64,000 bases of DNA from Pseudochrobactrum sp. sp1633 (GCF_030376605.1 NZ_JARRAE010000006.1:186001-250000); one strand, 5' to 3'. Shown: positions 18,352-27,152, numbered from the stretch's first letter. Numbers and translations: made by a program. Notes: generated by a model not told the origin, from the sequence alone.

Positions 18352-19179
18352 ATGAACCATCAGATTAATAATAATTCAGTCATATTTATCAATGATATAG
18401 CAGATAAGCGCCTTGGCGCTTATCTCAATATCAAGGAAAGAGATCTGACGGGTCGTCAATCTCGCTTTATAGCAGAAGGCAAAGTTGTCTTGCGCGTTCT
18501 GCTTAATTCCTCCATTTTTGAAGCAGAGTCACTGCTAATAACCGGTAACAAACTGGCGGGTATGCAGGATATTCTATCCCTCTGCCCTTCCCATGTGCCC
18601 GTTTATTCCGTCTCATCTTCGGATATGGATCAGATAGCTGGCTTTAATGTCCACCGTGGCGTTCTTGCAGTCGGCAAAAGAAAAAATCAAAACAATATCA
18701 ATGATATAATTCAAAACCTGCCTGAGAATGGATTAATCGTTATTCTCTGCGGGATATCGAACCATGACAATATCGGTTCCGTTTTCCGCAATGCAGCAGC
18801 GTTTGAGGCCTCGTGCATATTGCTGGATGATACCTGCTGTGACCCGCTATATCGGAAAGCAATCCGGGTTTCCGTCGGCGCAACATTGCAAATTCCCTAT
18901 GTGCAGAACGGTAACATTGACGATATTGTCAAAACCGTTGCTGAAGCGGGCATCAACCTGATTGCACTGTCACCGCAGGGCACACACTCACTCTATGAAC
19001 TGCCTGTGAGCGGTCGCACAGCCCTCTTATTGGGCACCGAGGGAGAAGGCCTGCCGAAACATCTTCTGTCATCTCTGCAAACGGCGCGCATTCCAATGTC
19101 CGGCAATTTTGATAGCCTAAATGTTGCGACAGCTTCCGGCATTGCATTGTCTTGCCTGACACGTTCAAACTTCACTTAA
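18352..19179 (+). CDS. TrmH/SpoU-type RNA 2'-O-methyltransferase
   Basis: 275 residues. An N-terminal substrate-binding region (about 1-100) is followed by the SPOUT knot: motif 1 'ILCGISNHDNIGSVFRNAAAF' with Asn and Arg, motif 2 'LLLGTEGEGLP' and motif 3 'IPMSGNFDSLNVATASGIALS'. All three motifs needed for SAM binding and catalysis are intact. The target (tRNA or 23S rRNA) cannot be stated from the sequence. Follows an ArsR-type gene with a 10-base gap, an unusual pairing. Confidence 0.88.
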   Translation: MNHQINNNSVIFINDIADKRLGAYLNIKERDLTGRQSRFIAEGKVVLRVLLNSSIFEAESLLITGNKLAGMQDILSLCPSHVPVYSVSSSDMDQIAGFNVHRGVLAVGKRKNQNNINDIIQNLPENGLIVILCGISNHDNIGSVFRNAAAFEASCILLDDTCCDPLYRKAIRVSVGATLQIPYVQNGNIDDIVKTVAEAGINLIALSPQGTHSLYELPVSGRTALLLGTEGEGLPKHLLSSLQTARIPMSGNFDSLNVATASGIALSCLTRSNFT

Positions 19180-19338
19180 ACCAAGCTTACCCTACTGTAT
19201 TTACAAGGTTTTCATACACAACATTGTGCGATCAACCTCGCATGCATATCTTTGTAATATAAATGAGCGATACCACCCTAGCCTGACAGGCACAGCCCTG
19301 TTTCAAGCATAGAGACAAAGACGCGCAACCAGTAAAAG

Positions 19339-19459
19339 ACCACCCCCAAGTCTGGGGCTTCATCTTTTTATAGATGAATGGTGGTGAACTGATGCCTGAT
19401 CAGCACATATAAACGGGGGGGAACCGGAGTCATTTGTGCTCACATCGCAGTAACGCGAT
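19339..19459 (+). ncRNA. Candidate structured RNA (three-way junction plus two hairpins)
   Basis: 19339-19385 can fold into a three-way junction: closing stem ACCACC/GGTGGT, inner hairpins CCC-AAGTCT-GGG and TTCATC...GATGAA. It is followed by AGCACA (19402) pairing with TGTGCT (19435) around a GGGGGGG tract, and ATCGC/GCGAT (19444-19459). I do not recognise an Rfam family. Strand is uncertain, because the stems read equally on both strands. Confidence 0.3.
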
Positions 19460-19929
19460 TACCTTCAGCACTGTATTTCTCGATTTATTAAACCAGTTAT
19501 TTTGAACCGGCCGAGCAGCGGAATACCTACTCCGATTGCGCCTAACAAAAAACTTCTGCTGCAAACGTCGCTTTAAAGCAGCACAACCTGAAATAGAATT
19601 ATAACGACCTAAATTAATGATTTAATAATTCATTAAACGCATGAATTTCAACACTCTTTTCAGAATAAAAACGACACCTCAATTATATTGATGAAGTGCA
19701 TCAATCCTGAAGATATGTGCTTCAGCCCTGAGTGTTAAAATTTACATAGCAACACTTTCAGACGCAATTTTTGCAAACTTTATTTCGGGAATATCAACTA
19801 CAAGAATGCAGCGCTCAAACACAGACCATCTTGCCGGTTCAGCCTTCATGAAGATGCATTAAAAATGCCAATACAGACGCTGTATTGCTACACAGATAAA
19901 AGCAGCAACTACCCTGTACATCAATCATA

Positions 19930-19970
19930 AAAACGGAGCAGACAGGCAATATATTCAGCCTGTCTGCTCC
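19930..19970 (-). terminator. Terminator of mnmA
   Basis: Perfect 13-bp stem GGAGCAGACAGGC / GCCTGTCTGCTCC; on the minus strand it is followed by GTTTTTA. It lies 70 bases behind the mnmA stop. Confidence 0.82.
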
Positions 19971-20037
19971 GGTAATAATTCAGGCTTTAGCCTGAGCATT
20001 ATTGCGATCCAAACGGATCCCAAACTGCTTTAGTCAA

Positions 20038-21249
20038 TCAGGCAGCCGAAACTGAACTTGATGTCGTGCCTGCAGTATTACCTGTCAGCTCACGCAGCAT
20101 CTTCTCTGCTTCCGGCGCCCGTTCTGAACGGGCAATAAAGCCACCGCCAAACACGCGTGCCGTATTGCTGTCGTCAGAATACAGAACACAAGCCTGCCCC
20201 GGCGCAATACCGCTCTCGCCGTCAATCAGCTCTACCCAGGTCTGTCCGACAGCATGATGCAGAACAGCCGGCTTTGGCGGACGTGTTGAACGCACCTTGG
20301 CAAAAACTTCCATACCTTCCGCAGGCAAGTCAGTCAGTGCACCATCGCCGAGCCAGTTAACATCACGCAGAAACACTTTATGCGTTTCAAGCGCTTCGCG
20401 AGGGCCAACGATAACACGCGCATGAACGGCATCCAGATGCACCACATAAAGCGGCTCACCGGTGGCAATGCCAATACCGCGGCGCTGCCCTACTGTGTAA
20501 TGCACAATACCATCATGGTCACCCAATACACGGCCATCAATATGCACAATGTGCCCGCGTGTGGCAGCCTCAGGCTTCAGACGTGCGATGATGTCTGAAT
20601 ATTTACCCTGCGGTACGAAACAGATGTCCTGACTGTCCTGCTTCTTAGCAACAGTCAGCCCCATTTCCTCAGCCATCTCACGAACCTGCGCCTTTGGCAG
20701 ATTACCAAGCGGGAAGCGCAGATAATCAATCTGCTCCTGCGTGGTGGCAAAAAGGAAGTAGCTCTGGTCACGATCAGCATCCACAGGGCGGAATAGAGCT
20801 CTGTGATCGCCGTTCTCACCACTGCGGATATAGTGACCGGTCGCAAGCGCTGCTGCGCCCAGATCGCGCGCTGTGGCCAGCAGATCAGCAAATTTCACTG
20901 TCTGGTTACAGGCAACACACGGAATCGGTGTTTCACCGCTCACATAGCTGTTGGCAAAAGGGTTAATCACGGCTTCGCGGAAGCGTGCTTCATAATCCAG
21001 CACATAGTGAGGAATACCGAGGCTTTCGGAAACGCGGCGCGCATCTTCAATGTCCTGTCCTGCGCAGCAGGAACCGGCACGGTGCACGGCAGCGCCATGA
21101 TCATAGAGCTGAAGGGTTACACCAACAACATCATAGCCTTCACGCTTGAGAATACCGGCAACAACAGAAGAATCAACGCCCCCTGACATTGCAACAACAA
21201 TGCGCGTATCTTCCGGTTTTCCCGGCAAATCGAGGCTGTTCAGTTTCAT
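20038..21249 (-). CDS. mnmA: tRNA 2-thiouridine synthase MnmA
   Basis: 403 residues. Adenylates and thiolates U34 of Lys, Glu and Gln tRNAs, using sulfur relayed from IscS/Tus. PP-loop '[12 protein letters not shown]' (about 19-30), catalytic Cys in '[13 protein letters not shown]' and the second Cys in '[16 protein letters not shown]' are in place. The start 21249 ([21 protein letters not shown]) is preferred to upstream in-frame codons, which lack family similarity. Single gene; no link to the neighbouring sciP in function. Confidence 0.93.
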   Translation of the reverse strand: MKLNSLDLPGKPEDTRIVVAMSGGVDSSVVAGILKREGYDVVGVTLQLYDHGAAVHRAGSCCAGQDIEDARRVSESLGIPHYVLDYEARFREAVINPFANSYVSGETPIPCVACNQTVKFADLLATARDLGAAALATGHYIRSGENGDHRALFRPVDADRDQSYFLFATTQEQIDYLRFPLGNLPKAQVREMAEEMGLTVAKKQDSQDICFVPQGKYSDIIARLKPEAATRGHIVHIDGRVLGDHDGIVHYTVGQRRGIGIATGEPLYVVHLDAVHARVIVGPREALETHKVFLRDVNWLGDGALTDLPAEGMEVFAKVRSTRPPKPAVLHHAVGQTWVELIDGESGIAPGQACVLYSDDSNTARVFGGGFIARSERAPEAEKMLRELTGNTAGTTSSSVSAA

Positions 21250-21558
21250 AATTTCAGTCCATATCCGGGTGAAAACCCGATATCTTGCTTTAAATTCTCC
21301 CCTTATATAGGCCATTGTGCCCTGCCTTGCCAAGATGCCGCAGGGAAAAGGAGTTTTTTTAATAAATTATTTTGCGGCTAAAATGCCGAAAACAGCCTCA
21401 AAACGGCTAAAATACGGCGTTTTTAAGCGAATTGCGCATATTCTTTAACGAAAATTATTATTTATTACCAGAGCCTTACCAAGTGTTTAGCTCTTTTTTA
21501 AAGCTGTGACGCTATCGTGAGGCGTGATTAGGTCCTTGAGTGTTGTGTAGAGAGTACA
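21250..21558. promoter_or_regulatory. Divergent promoter region mnmA / sciP
   Basis: About 310 AT-rich bases between divergent genes. TTAA-containing words (for example near 21443) are present, but I do not find an exact TTAA-N7-TTAA CtrA box, so direct CtrA control of sciP is not shown by the sequence. Confidence 0.4.
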
Positions 21559-21834
21559 ATGACCGATCTGGTAAGACCACGAGTAAAGTACGTCATCGGT
21601 CCGGATGGAAGTCCGCTCACCGTTGCAGACCTCCCGCCGTCTAATACACGGCGCTGGGTTATCCGCCGCAAGGCTGAAGTTGTTGCCGCTGTTCGCGGTG
21701 GCCTCCTCAGTCTTGAGGAAGCCTGCCAGCGTTATACGCTGACAGTCGAAGAGTTTCTGTCTTGGCAGTTGTCCATCGACGAGCATGGTCTCGCCGGTTT
21801 GCGGACAACACGCATTCAACAATACAGACACTAA
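21559..21834 (+). CDS. sciP: CtrA inhibitor SciP (DUF1153)
   Basis: 91 residues, full length. The conserved DUF1153 block 'LPPSNTRRWVIRRKAEVVAAVRGGLLSLEEACQRYTLTVEEFLSWQ' (about 27-72) forms a helix-turn-helix. In Caulobacter SciP blocks CtrA-activated transcription in G1 by touching CtrA and DNA. Its location near ctrA, chpT and a flagellar gene agrees with this job. Followed by its own terminator. Confidence 0.93.
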   Translation: MTDLVRPRVKYVIGPDGSPLTVADLPPSNTRRWVIRRKAEVVAAVRGGLLSLEEACQRYTLTVEEFLSWQLSIDEHGLAGLRTTRIQQYRH

Positions 21835-21912
21835 ATTCATCTCCCCTCTGCAAAGAGGTCTGCGATGAACACGAGATAAGGATATGCCGCATAGCGGCGC
21901 ATTCTACAGATC

Positions 21913-21939
21913 AAGCCGGAGAGTTCTGCTCTCCGGCTT
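21913..21939 (+). terminator. Terminator of sciP
   Basis: Perfect 11-bp stem AAGCCGGAGAG / CTCTCCGGCTT with loop TTCTG, then TTCTTTGTTTTT. Confidence 0.88.
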
Positions 21940-21999
21940 TCTTTGTTTTTAGAGGCTTAGTTCGCTCCGCCTCACCCTCACCAATACAGGCCCAAAAAC

Positions 22000-22046
22000 A
22001 AAAAAATGCATAATTCCTTAGACCGTGTGGTTTAAGGAATTATGCA
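22000..22046 (-). terminator. Terminator downstream of fliJ (minus strand)
   Basis: Perfect 14-bp arms TGCATAATTCCTTA / TAAGGAATTATGCA with a 12-base loop; on the minus strand the arm is followed by TTTTTTGTTTTT. About 180 bases behind the fliJ stop. Confidence 0.7.
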
Positions 22047-22109
22047 TTTGTAAAGCTGTAGCAGGTGCTCTGAATGTCAGAGCAACTCAACGAAGCAGAA
22101 CTGGTTAGA

Positions 22110-22215
22110 TTTTGGTTATGATGAGACGAAAATGGTGAATTTTGAGAACCGGAGCGGAATGTACTATTGGTACATGAGCACCGGAAGCGTAAAAAGTCGC
22201 CATTTGCAGGCCATC
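22110..22215. repeat. Extragenic repeat-like element between sciP and fliJ
   Basis: Two related words GAGAACCGGAGCG and GAGCACCGGAAGCG flank a small dyad ATGTAC-TATTG-GTACAT (about 22158-22174). The stretch is non-coding and unlike either neighbour. I believe it is one of the extragenic elements repeated in Brucellaceae genomes, but no second copy is in this window. Confidence 0.35.
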
Positions 22216-22228
22216 AGAGCCGAAATCT

Positions 22229-22615
22229 TTAGCCGATCATGACGCGACGATCATAGATTGGCGCCTCTTCAATCTCTTTGACTTTACCGTCGCGGGTTTC
22301 CAGCGCTTCGGCGCGGGAGAGATCGGCTTCGGCTTCTTTCAGATCGGTTTCGGCCGCATCTTTCTGATACATCAGATCGCGGATCGAATCAAACAGATTA
22401 TCACGACGCTGTCGCGCTGCTTTGGCGAAGGTCGGATAGGCAAAGTGTGCCGTATCGGTAATCCCTGCTTTACGCTCTTCTGATTGGATCTGCGCATCAA
22501 GCTCACCGGCCATCCGCTCAAACTCGCCCATCATCAAATCGAGCTGACCAATTTGCCGGCGCTTCTCTTTAACCTGAAACAGCTTCAGCCGGACAAGACT
22601 TTCACGTGGCTTCAT
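22229..22615 (-). CDS. fliJ: FliJ-like flagellar export chaperone
   Basis: 128 residues, almost entirely charged alpha-helical coiled coil ('KLFQVKEKRRQIGQLDLMMGEFERMAGELDAQI', then a second helix from about 75 to 115), as in FliJ, the stalk of the flagellar export ATPase. Similarity in this family is low, so the name rests on length, coiled-coil pattern and position beside ctrA in alphaproteobacteria. ATG 22615 is preferred: AAGGAG is eight bases before it but only two before ATG 22621. Transcribed divergently from ctrA. Confidence 0.75.
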   Translation of the reverse strand: MKPRESLVRLKLFQVKEKRRQIGQLDLMMGEFERMAGELDAQIQSEERKAGITDTAHFAYPTFAKAARQRRDNLFDSIRDLMYQKDAAETDLKEAEADLSRAEALETRDGKVKEIEEAPIYDRRVMIG

Positions 22616-23064
22616 ACGCATTACTCCTTGAACACCAACGACACAGGCTCATATTTTAACCGCACACAGCCTGTGAGCACCCTCGACGCAAAGAAATCAC
22701 TGAATTTCGAAACAAAAAATTAAGATTTCGGGCTTTTGGTAACCATTCCTTTACGTACAGCGTTAATCATAGCCGTTAGGACTTAAGGCTAGGTAAATTA
22801 ACTGTGTTTTTTCAGCAACATTAAAACTTTGAATCCATTGAGTCACTTATAACGATTTCTTAAACTAATTTATTAAGAAATTTTCTGAGTGTTTATTCAG
22901 TATATTCAAATAGTTAGATGAAAATTCTATCGGAACCATATTTACTATTGCCAATAAGAATCATATTTTGTTAACCATTCGGTGGCAGACTTGGTTCAAA
23001 GCGAGTGCTGTTAGGCAATTAACTGCTGGATCAGGTTAAGCGGCGGAAAAAAGGGATTCTGAAG
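22616..23064 (+). promoter_or_regulatory. ctrA regulatory region with GANTC and TTAACCAT sites
   Basis: Between fliJ and ctrA, AT-rich. GANTC methylation sites of CcrM are at 22831 (GAATC), 22840 (GAGTC), 22958 (GAATC) and 23055 (GATTC). A CtrA half-box TTAACCAT lies at 22971, and a related GTAACCAT near 22739. Hemimethylation control and self-activation of ctrA are known in Caulobacter; here they are inferred from these sites. Confidence 0.6.
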
Positions 23065-23766
23065 ATGCGCGTTCTTTTGATTGAAGACGATAGTGCGATC
23101 GCACAAAGCATCGAGTTGATGCTCAAGTCTGAGAGCTTCAATGTTTATACGACAGATCTGGGCGAAGAAGGCATCGATCTGGGCAAGCTCTATGACTATG
23201 ACATTATCCTGCTCGATCTTAACTTGCCGGATATGTCAGGCTACGAAGTGCTGCGCACATTGCGCCTTTCCAAGGTAAAAACCCCTATCCTCATCCTGTC
23301 CGGTATGGCTGGTATTGAAGATAAGGTTCGCGGCCTGGGCTTCGGCGCCGACGACTATATGACTAAACCTTTCCATAAAGATGAGCTGATTGCCCGTATT
23401 CATGCAATCGTTCGTCGTTCGAAAGGTCATGCACAGTCCGTTATTACAACCGGCGATCTGATCGTTAATCTGGATGCCAAGACTGTTGAAGTCGGCGGCC
23501 AGCGCGTTCACCTCACCGGCAAAGAATATCAGATGCTGGAGTTGCTTTCTCTGCGTAAGGGCACAACCCTCACCAAAGAAATGTTCCTCAACCATCTCTA
23601 TGGCGGCATGGACGAACCGGAACTGAAAATCATCGACGTTTTCATCTGCAAATTGCGCAAGAAGCTCGATGCTGTTTCCGGCAGCCAGAACTATATTGAA
23701 ACTGTCTGGGGTCGTGGCTATGTGCTGCGCGATCAAGACAGCGTGGACCATCGCGAAATCGCATAA
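23065..23766 (+). CDS. ctrA: Cell-cycle response regulator CtrA
   Basis: 233 residues. Receiver domain (1-120) with the acidic pair 'IEDDSAI', phospho-acceptor Asp51 in '[14 protein letters not shown]' and Lys in '[14 protein letters not shown]'; OmpR-type winged helix at 125-228 ('[50 protein letters not shown]'). It is the master regulator of the alphaproteobacterial cell cycle and is phosphorylated through CckA-ChpT. The C-terminus ends after '[11 protein letters not shown]' rather than the Ala-Ala seen in Caulobacter, so the proteolysis signal may differ. Own terminator. Confidence 0.97.
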   Translation: MRVLLIEDDSAIAQSIELMLKSESFNVYTTDLGEEGIDLGKLYDYDIILLDLNLPDMSGYEVLRTLRLSKVKTPILILSGMAGIEDKVRGLGFGADDYMTKPFHKDELIARIHAIVRRSKGHAQSVITTGDLIVNLDAKTVEVGGQRVHLTGKEYQMLELLSLRKGTTLTKEMFLNHLYGGMDEPELKIIDVFICKLRKKLDAVSGSQNYIETVWGRGYVLRDQDSVDHREIA

Positions 23767-23791
23767 GATTTTATGCCATTCCGCCCATACA

Positions 23792-23818
23792 AAAGCCCCG
23801 CTCTTGCGGGGTTTTTTA
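23792..23818 (+). terminator. Terminator of ctrA
   Basis: Stem AAGCCCCGC / GCGGGGTTT with loop TCTT and a run of six T. Confidence 0.92.
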
Positions 23819-23840
23819 TTGCCTTCAATTCAGGAGACTA

Positions 23841-24150
23841 GAGCGGTTTTCGTCCAGATTGGATCATAGCGCTCGCTCTAGATCCTTAATTTGGTCGCAT
23901 TATCACGGGCGTCAAGTTGATCCAACTTGACTGTGAAATGCTCTTGAGCGGTTTACATCCAGATTGGATCACAGTACTCGCTCTAGATTCTTTAATTTGC
24001 CGCATTATCACGGGCGTCAAGTTGATCCAACTTGACTGTGAAATGCTCTAGAGCGGTTTGCGTCCAGATTGGATCATAGCGCTCGCTCTAAATCCTTTAT
24101 TTGGTCGCATTATCCTTCGCAAAACCGGTGCCCACTTTTGCTGGAAATGC
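23841..24150. repeat. Tandem repeat, three units of 105 bp
   Basis: Units begin at 23841, 23946 and 24051 with GAGCGGTTT..GTCCAGATTGG, spaced exactly 105 bases. Each unit includes the dyads GCGCTCGCTCTAGA and GTCAAGTTGATCCAACTTGAC. The third unit departs from the others after CGCATTATC (24106 on) and ends in a dispersed palindromic element. Non-coding. It lies between the ctrA terminator and the chpT terminator. Confidence 0.88.
24107..24150. repeat. Dispersed palindromic repeat, copy 2
   Basis: GCAT ... ATGC ends around CGCAAAACCGGTGCCCACTT; same pattern as at 3408-3450 and, reversed, at 60226-60267. It replaces the second half of the last 105-bp unit. Confidence 0.6.
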
Positions 24151-24156
24151 TTTAAA

Positions 24157-24193
24157 AAAAAGCCGCGCAAGTCATGAACCGGCGCGGCTTTTT
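24157..24193. terminator. Bidirectional terminator behind chpT
   Basis: Stem AAAAGCCGCGC / GCGCGGCTTTT with a 13-base loop and T-runs on both strands. Confidence 0.88.
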
Positions 24194-24217
24194 GAATTTA
24201 CAAATCAGTAAAGCGGA

Positions 24218-24937
24218 TTAATCGTCAGCCAGTGTACCGGCATCCGCTGCGATTGTTCCGTCATCATTTTCAGGCACATCACCTTCAAAGGCAGGTTCAA
24301 CTTCAAGCTTCTGTGCACGGAAGACGATTTCTTCTTCACTCACATCAATGATGATTTCCATGCCAGCTTCCTGCGCCAGCAACAGCGTGTAGTAAGGCTG
24401 TACGGAATGCGCATCAATCGCCTCTTCCGGTATATTGCCTTCATGCAGTTCTTTGAATTTCGGTGGCACGCGCAGCATGCGACCGCGTGTTTTGATACTG
24501 ATTTTCGGATCTGTTTCCACATCTTCCATAACAACATCGAGATTGCCGCCGCGAGGAATAGAGGAAATACCGATGAGGATCATGTTCAGCAGCAGCTTCA
24601 CCTGATTTTTCGGCAGGAAAGCGCGATTACCGGTCCAGGTAAATTCCGGCTTTTCATTCGCCATGTAGGATGTCGCTACATTCTGCGCATCACCGGTATC
24701 AATTTGCACACCAGCAGAACCGGCAGCACCAAAAGCAATACGGGCAAATTGCAGACGGGCAGATGCATTGCGCGCGCTGGCAGCAATCAGCGCCATTGCA
24801 TCTTCATCCGCACCGCCCTCTTCCAGCAGTTCCAGACCATTATTGATCGCACCGACAGGCGAAATAATGTCGTGGCAAATGCGGCTACACAGCAGCGCAC
24901 CCAGATCAACCGCAGAAAGAACAACAGGCAAAGACAT
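24218..24937 (-). CDS. chpT: Histidine phosphotransferase ChpT
   Basis: 239 residues. Carries phosphate from the hybrid kinase CckA to CtrA and CpdR. The phospho-accepting His is in 'LLCSRICHDIISPVGAINNGLELLEE' (His near residue 22). The rest is the degenerate kinase-like ATPase fold of ChpT, with no usable ATP site ('KNQVKLLLNMILIGISSIPRGG'). A short acidic tail closes the protein. ATG 24937 is chosen because GGAG lies nine bases before it. Its place beside ctrA and eipA is as in Brucella. Confidence 0.93.
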   Translation of the reverse strand: MSLPVVLSAVDLGALLCSRICHDIISPVGAINNGLELLEEGGADEDAMALIAASARNASARLQFARIAFGAAGSAGVQIDTGDAQNVATSYMANEKPEFTWTGNRAFLPKNQVKLLLNMILIGISSIPRGGNLDVVMEDVETDPKISIKTRGRMLRVPPKFKELHEGNIPEEAIDAHSVQPYYTLLLAQEAGMEIIIDVSEEEIVFRAQKLEVEPAFEGDVPENDDGTIAADAGTLADD

Positions 24938-25456
24938 TGATCGCATCTCCAAATTTCATATCTGCCCGCTGGCAGGCTTAAATCATCAATCTCCGGTGTG
25001 CCTGCGCAGGCAATAGCTTGCCGCAACAAAAACGAATCACCGGAACATAAACTGCTAACAGAGCATCAGGGCATCCGTGTGCCGCAATTATGCGCCAAGA
25101 GGCTTAATGATTACCGAATAAGCTAACAAAAACCGCTTTAATGCCGTTTCATTAAGCCATTGAAAGGACAATTTTTCATATAAACACTTCAACAAGGTTT
25201 TTGACGCACAATAGGCATCAGATTTCTACATGCAGAATAGCATGGGCGGTTTTCAGCATTGAGATGCATGTTCCCGCGTAAAACAGAATACACACCGGAC
25301 AAAGCAATCATCAGAATTGCGCGTCCGAACAGGGTTTAAAGCAGATGCGATTATAAATTTGCATCACGCTTCAAAGAATATGGACTGTCATTTCCGTTCG
25401 GGAAGTTGAGTGTCCGCGTCAGACAGAGTGAGCCAAGCAGCCAGAAGGATATTTTT
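24938..25456. promoter_or_regulatory. Divergent promoter region chpT / eipA
   Basis: About 520 bases without a gene. Several TTAA words occur (near 25104, 25138 and 25153), but I see no exact TTAA-N7-TTAA, so CtrA control of eipA, known in Brucella, is plausible here but not shown. Confidence 0.4.
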
Positions 25457-26041
25457 ATGGCTACCCTAAACCTGTCCTCTTTCCGTATGCAGATTGCATC
25501 GGTCATAATAGGATTATTGGCTCTGATCAGCGTATTACCGCAGCAGGCCAAGGCCAATGAAGGCTTCAGCATGGAGGAAATTGTTGCCTCCGGACATCGC
25601 TTTTTTGGTTCAACATCAGGCGGCGTTGCTTCTGCAATTGAAAAAGTGTTCCAGAGCTATGGCCTGCCAAACGGCTATATTCTGGGCGAAGAAGGTTCCG
25701 GTGCATTTGTCGGCGGCCTGACCTATGGCGAAGGCACGCTCTATACAAAGAATGCCGGCGACCACAAAACCTACTGGCAGGGACCGTCCCTTGGCTGGGA
25801 TTTTGGTGGTCAGGGTTCGCGCGTTATGATGCTGGTTTACAATCTTGATGATGTAAACATGCTCTATGGCCGTTATGCCGGTGTTTCCGGCTCTGCTTAT
25901 GTGATTGCCGGTGCCGGTTTCAACGTGTTGAAACGCTCAAACATTCTGCTGGTGCCGGTTCGCACCGGTGTTGGTGCCCGTCTTGGTGTGAATATCGGCT
26001 ATCTCAAGCTGACACCCAGCGCCACATGGAACCCGTTCTGA
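25457..26041 (+). CDS. eipA: Envelope integrity protein EipA (DUF1134)
   Basis: 194 residues. Signal peptide at about 1-35 ('SVIIGLLALISVLPQQAKAN'). The mature part is a small beta barrel rich in Gly: 'VASAIEKVFQSYGLPNGYILGEEGSGAFVGGLTYGEGTLY', 'GPSLGWDFGGQGSRVMMLVYNL', 'LLVPVRTGVGARLGVNIGYLKLT'. In Brucella EipA is a periplasmic protein needed for envelope integrity and chronic infection, and its gene lies beside chpT-ctrA as here. Start 25457 has AAGGA upstream. Confidence 0.93.
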   Translation: MATLNLSSFRMQIASVIIGLLALISVLPQQAKANEGFSMEEIVASGHRFFGSTSGGVASAIEKVFQSYGLPNGYILGEEGSGAFVGGLTYGEGTLYTKNAGDHKTYWQGPSLGWDFGGQGSRVMMLVYNLDDVNMLYGRYAGVSGSAYVIAGAGFNVLKRSNILLVPVRTGVGARLGVNIGYLKLTPSATWNPF

Positions 26042-26070
26042 TATCAGAGCGGGTATGGCAATCGCCTCCG

Positions 26071-26099
26071 AAGAGAGAATTATATAATTCTCTCTTTTC
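26071..26099 (+). terminator. Terminator of eipA
   Basis: Stem AGAGAGAAT / ATTCTCTCT with loop TATATA, then TTTTCC. Confidence 0.75.
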
Positions 26100-26158
26100 C
26101 ATCATTTAAGTTTTGTGCATTCATGTCATAATCTGACAGCACCGGAGATCGGCAGATC

Positions 26159-27106
26159 GTGATACAATCCGCACTGGTTTTTCTGCTGGGCTTTTTATGC
26201 GCAGCATTTCTGGTATTGCTGGCAGCACCGTTATTCTGGCGGCGCGCAAATTATTTGTGGCAAAAGCAAATGGCCGCACAACTTCCCTTGTCTTTGACTG
26301 CGATTGAGGCTGACCGTGATTTGCTTCGTGCATCCCATGCCGTTGAATTGCGAAAAGCTGAAATGCAAACTGTGACGATGCGTGAAAAGCATACACAGGC
26401 TCTGCTGAAAATCAGCACAGACCATAGCGAACTGGAAAAAATCCCTGCATTGCAGCAAGAGCTGGACATTTCCAAAATTCAGCAGAAACATGACCGGCAG
26501 CAATTAAACGCTCTGCAGGATGATCTGAATAAATTACGGCAGAAACAACAGGCTGCAGTAGAGGAACATGGCCGGTTACAACGGCAGAATGAAGCGCTGA
26601 GCAAGCTCAGCGACACTTTGCGTCTCGAAGTAACTGGACGTGAAACTGAGGCAGACCGTCTGCGCCGCGAGGCAAGCGATCTGCGTCAGGAAAAAAAGCA
26701 ACTCAATAGTTTAAAGTCAGAACTGGCTTCTCAGGTGGCAGCATTGAAAACATCTCTTGAAAGTGAGAAGCAGCGTAATCAGGCACTTGAGGAAAAACTG
26801 CATCGTCTGATCACAGAGCTTTCTGACGCTCAGGAAAAACTTGAACGACAGGGCAATCATATCAAAACCACGCAAAGCACGTCTGAGAACAAGAGCCGGA
26901 CGCTGAGCGATCAGGATTATAAACTGCGCGAAACCATCAGCGATCTTGCCGCCGAAATGGTTGCCAGAACCGCTGAGCAGGAAGGAGAAAACTCTCCTGT
27001 GCGCTCGATCCTGAAAGACACACCGGAAACCCCTGAGGCTGCGCTGTCTTCAAAGAAAAACAAACCGAAAAGTCTGGCCGGCCGCATCAAAAACATTACG
27101 GCCTGA
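26159..27106 (+). CDS. Membrane-anchored coiled-coil protein
   Basis: 315 residues from GTG 26159 (GGAG about ten bases upstream). One N-terminal membrane helix (about 4-26, 'ALVFLLGFLCAAFLVLLAAPLFW'), then the conserved start 'RRANYLWQKQMAAQLPLSLTAIEADRDLLRASHAVELRK' found in a rhizobial family of unknown function. A continuous coiled coil follows (about 80-230), then a basic disordered tail. The long helix must project into the cytoplasm. No known partner. Downstream a weak hairpin at 27115-27150 may act as terminator. Confidence 0.8.
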   Translation: MIQSALVFLLGFLCAAFLVLLAAPLFWRRANYLWQKQMAAQLPLSLTAIEADRDLLRASHAVELRKAEMQTVTMREKHTQALLKISTDHSELEKIPALQQELDISKIQQKHDRQQLNALQDDLNKLRQKQQAAVEEHGRLQRQNEALSKLSDTLRLEVTGRETEADRLRREASDLRQEKKQLNSLKSELASQVAALKTSLESEKQRNQALEEKLHRLITELSDAQEKLERQGNHIKTTQSTSENKSRTLSDQDYKLRETISDLAAEMVARTAEQEGENSPVRSILKDTPETPEAALSSKKNKPKSLAGRIKNITA

Positions 27107-27114
27107 CCCTGTAT

Positions 27115-27150
27115 ATTTCTCAGCATCACTTCAATGTGGTGCCGAGAAAT
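27115..27150. terminator. Weak hairpin between convergent genes
   Basis: Arms ATTTCTCAGCATCAC and GTGGTGCCGAGAAAT pair with two imperfect positions; no clear T-run. Confidence 0.4.
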
Positions 27151-27152
27151 CC

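Larger units (their letters stand above)
19180..20037. other. Large gene-free stretch with RNA-like secondary structure
   Basis: About 860 bases without a plausible gene on either strand. It holds the possible structured RNA at 19339-19459, a hairpin at 19980-19995 and the terminator of mnmA. The rest is AT-rich and unassigned. Confidence 0.5.

Noticed and set aside
23841-24150. CRISPR-like look of regularly spaced repeats
   Set aside because: Units are 105 bp, nearly identical along their length with no unique spacers, and only three copies; no cas genes in the window.
24407-24940. Long + strand reading frame opposite chpT
   Set aside because: It is a shadow of chpT: no ribosome site, odd composition rich in Arg/His/Gln, and the minus-strand protein is a clear ChpT.
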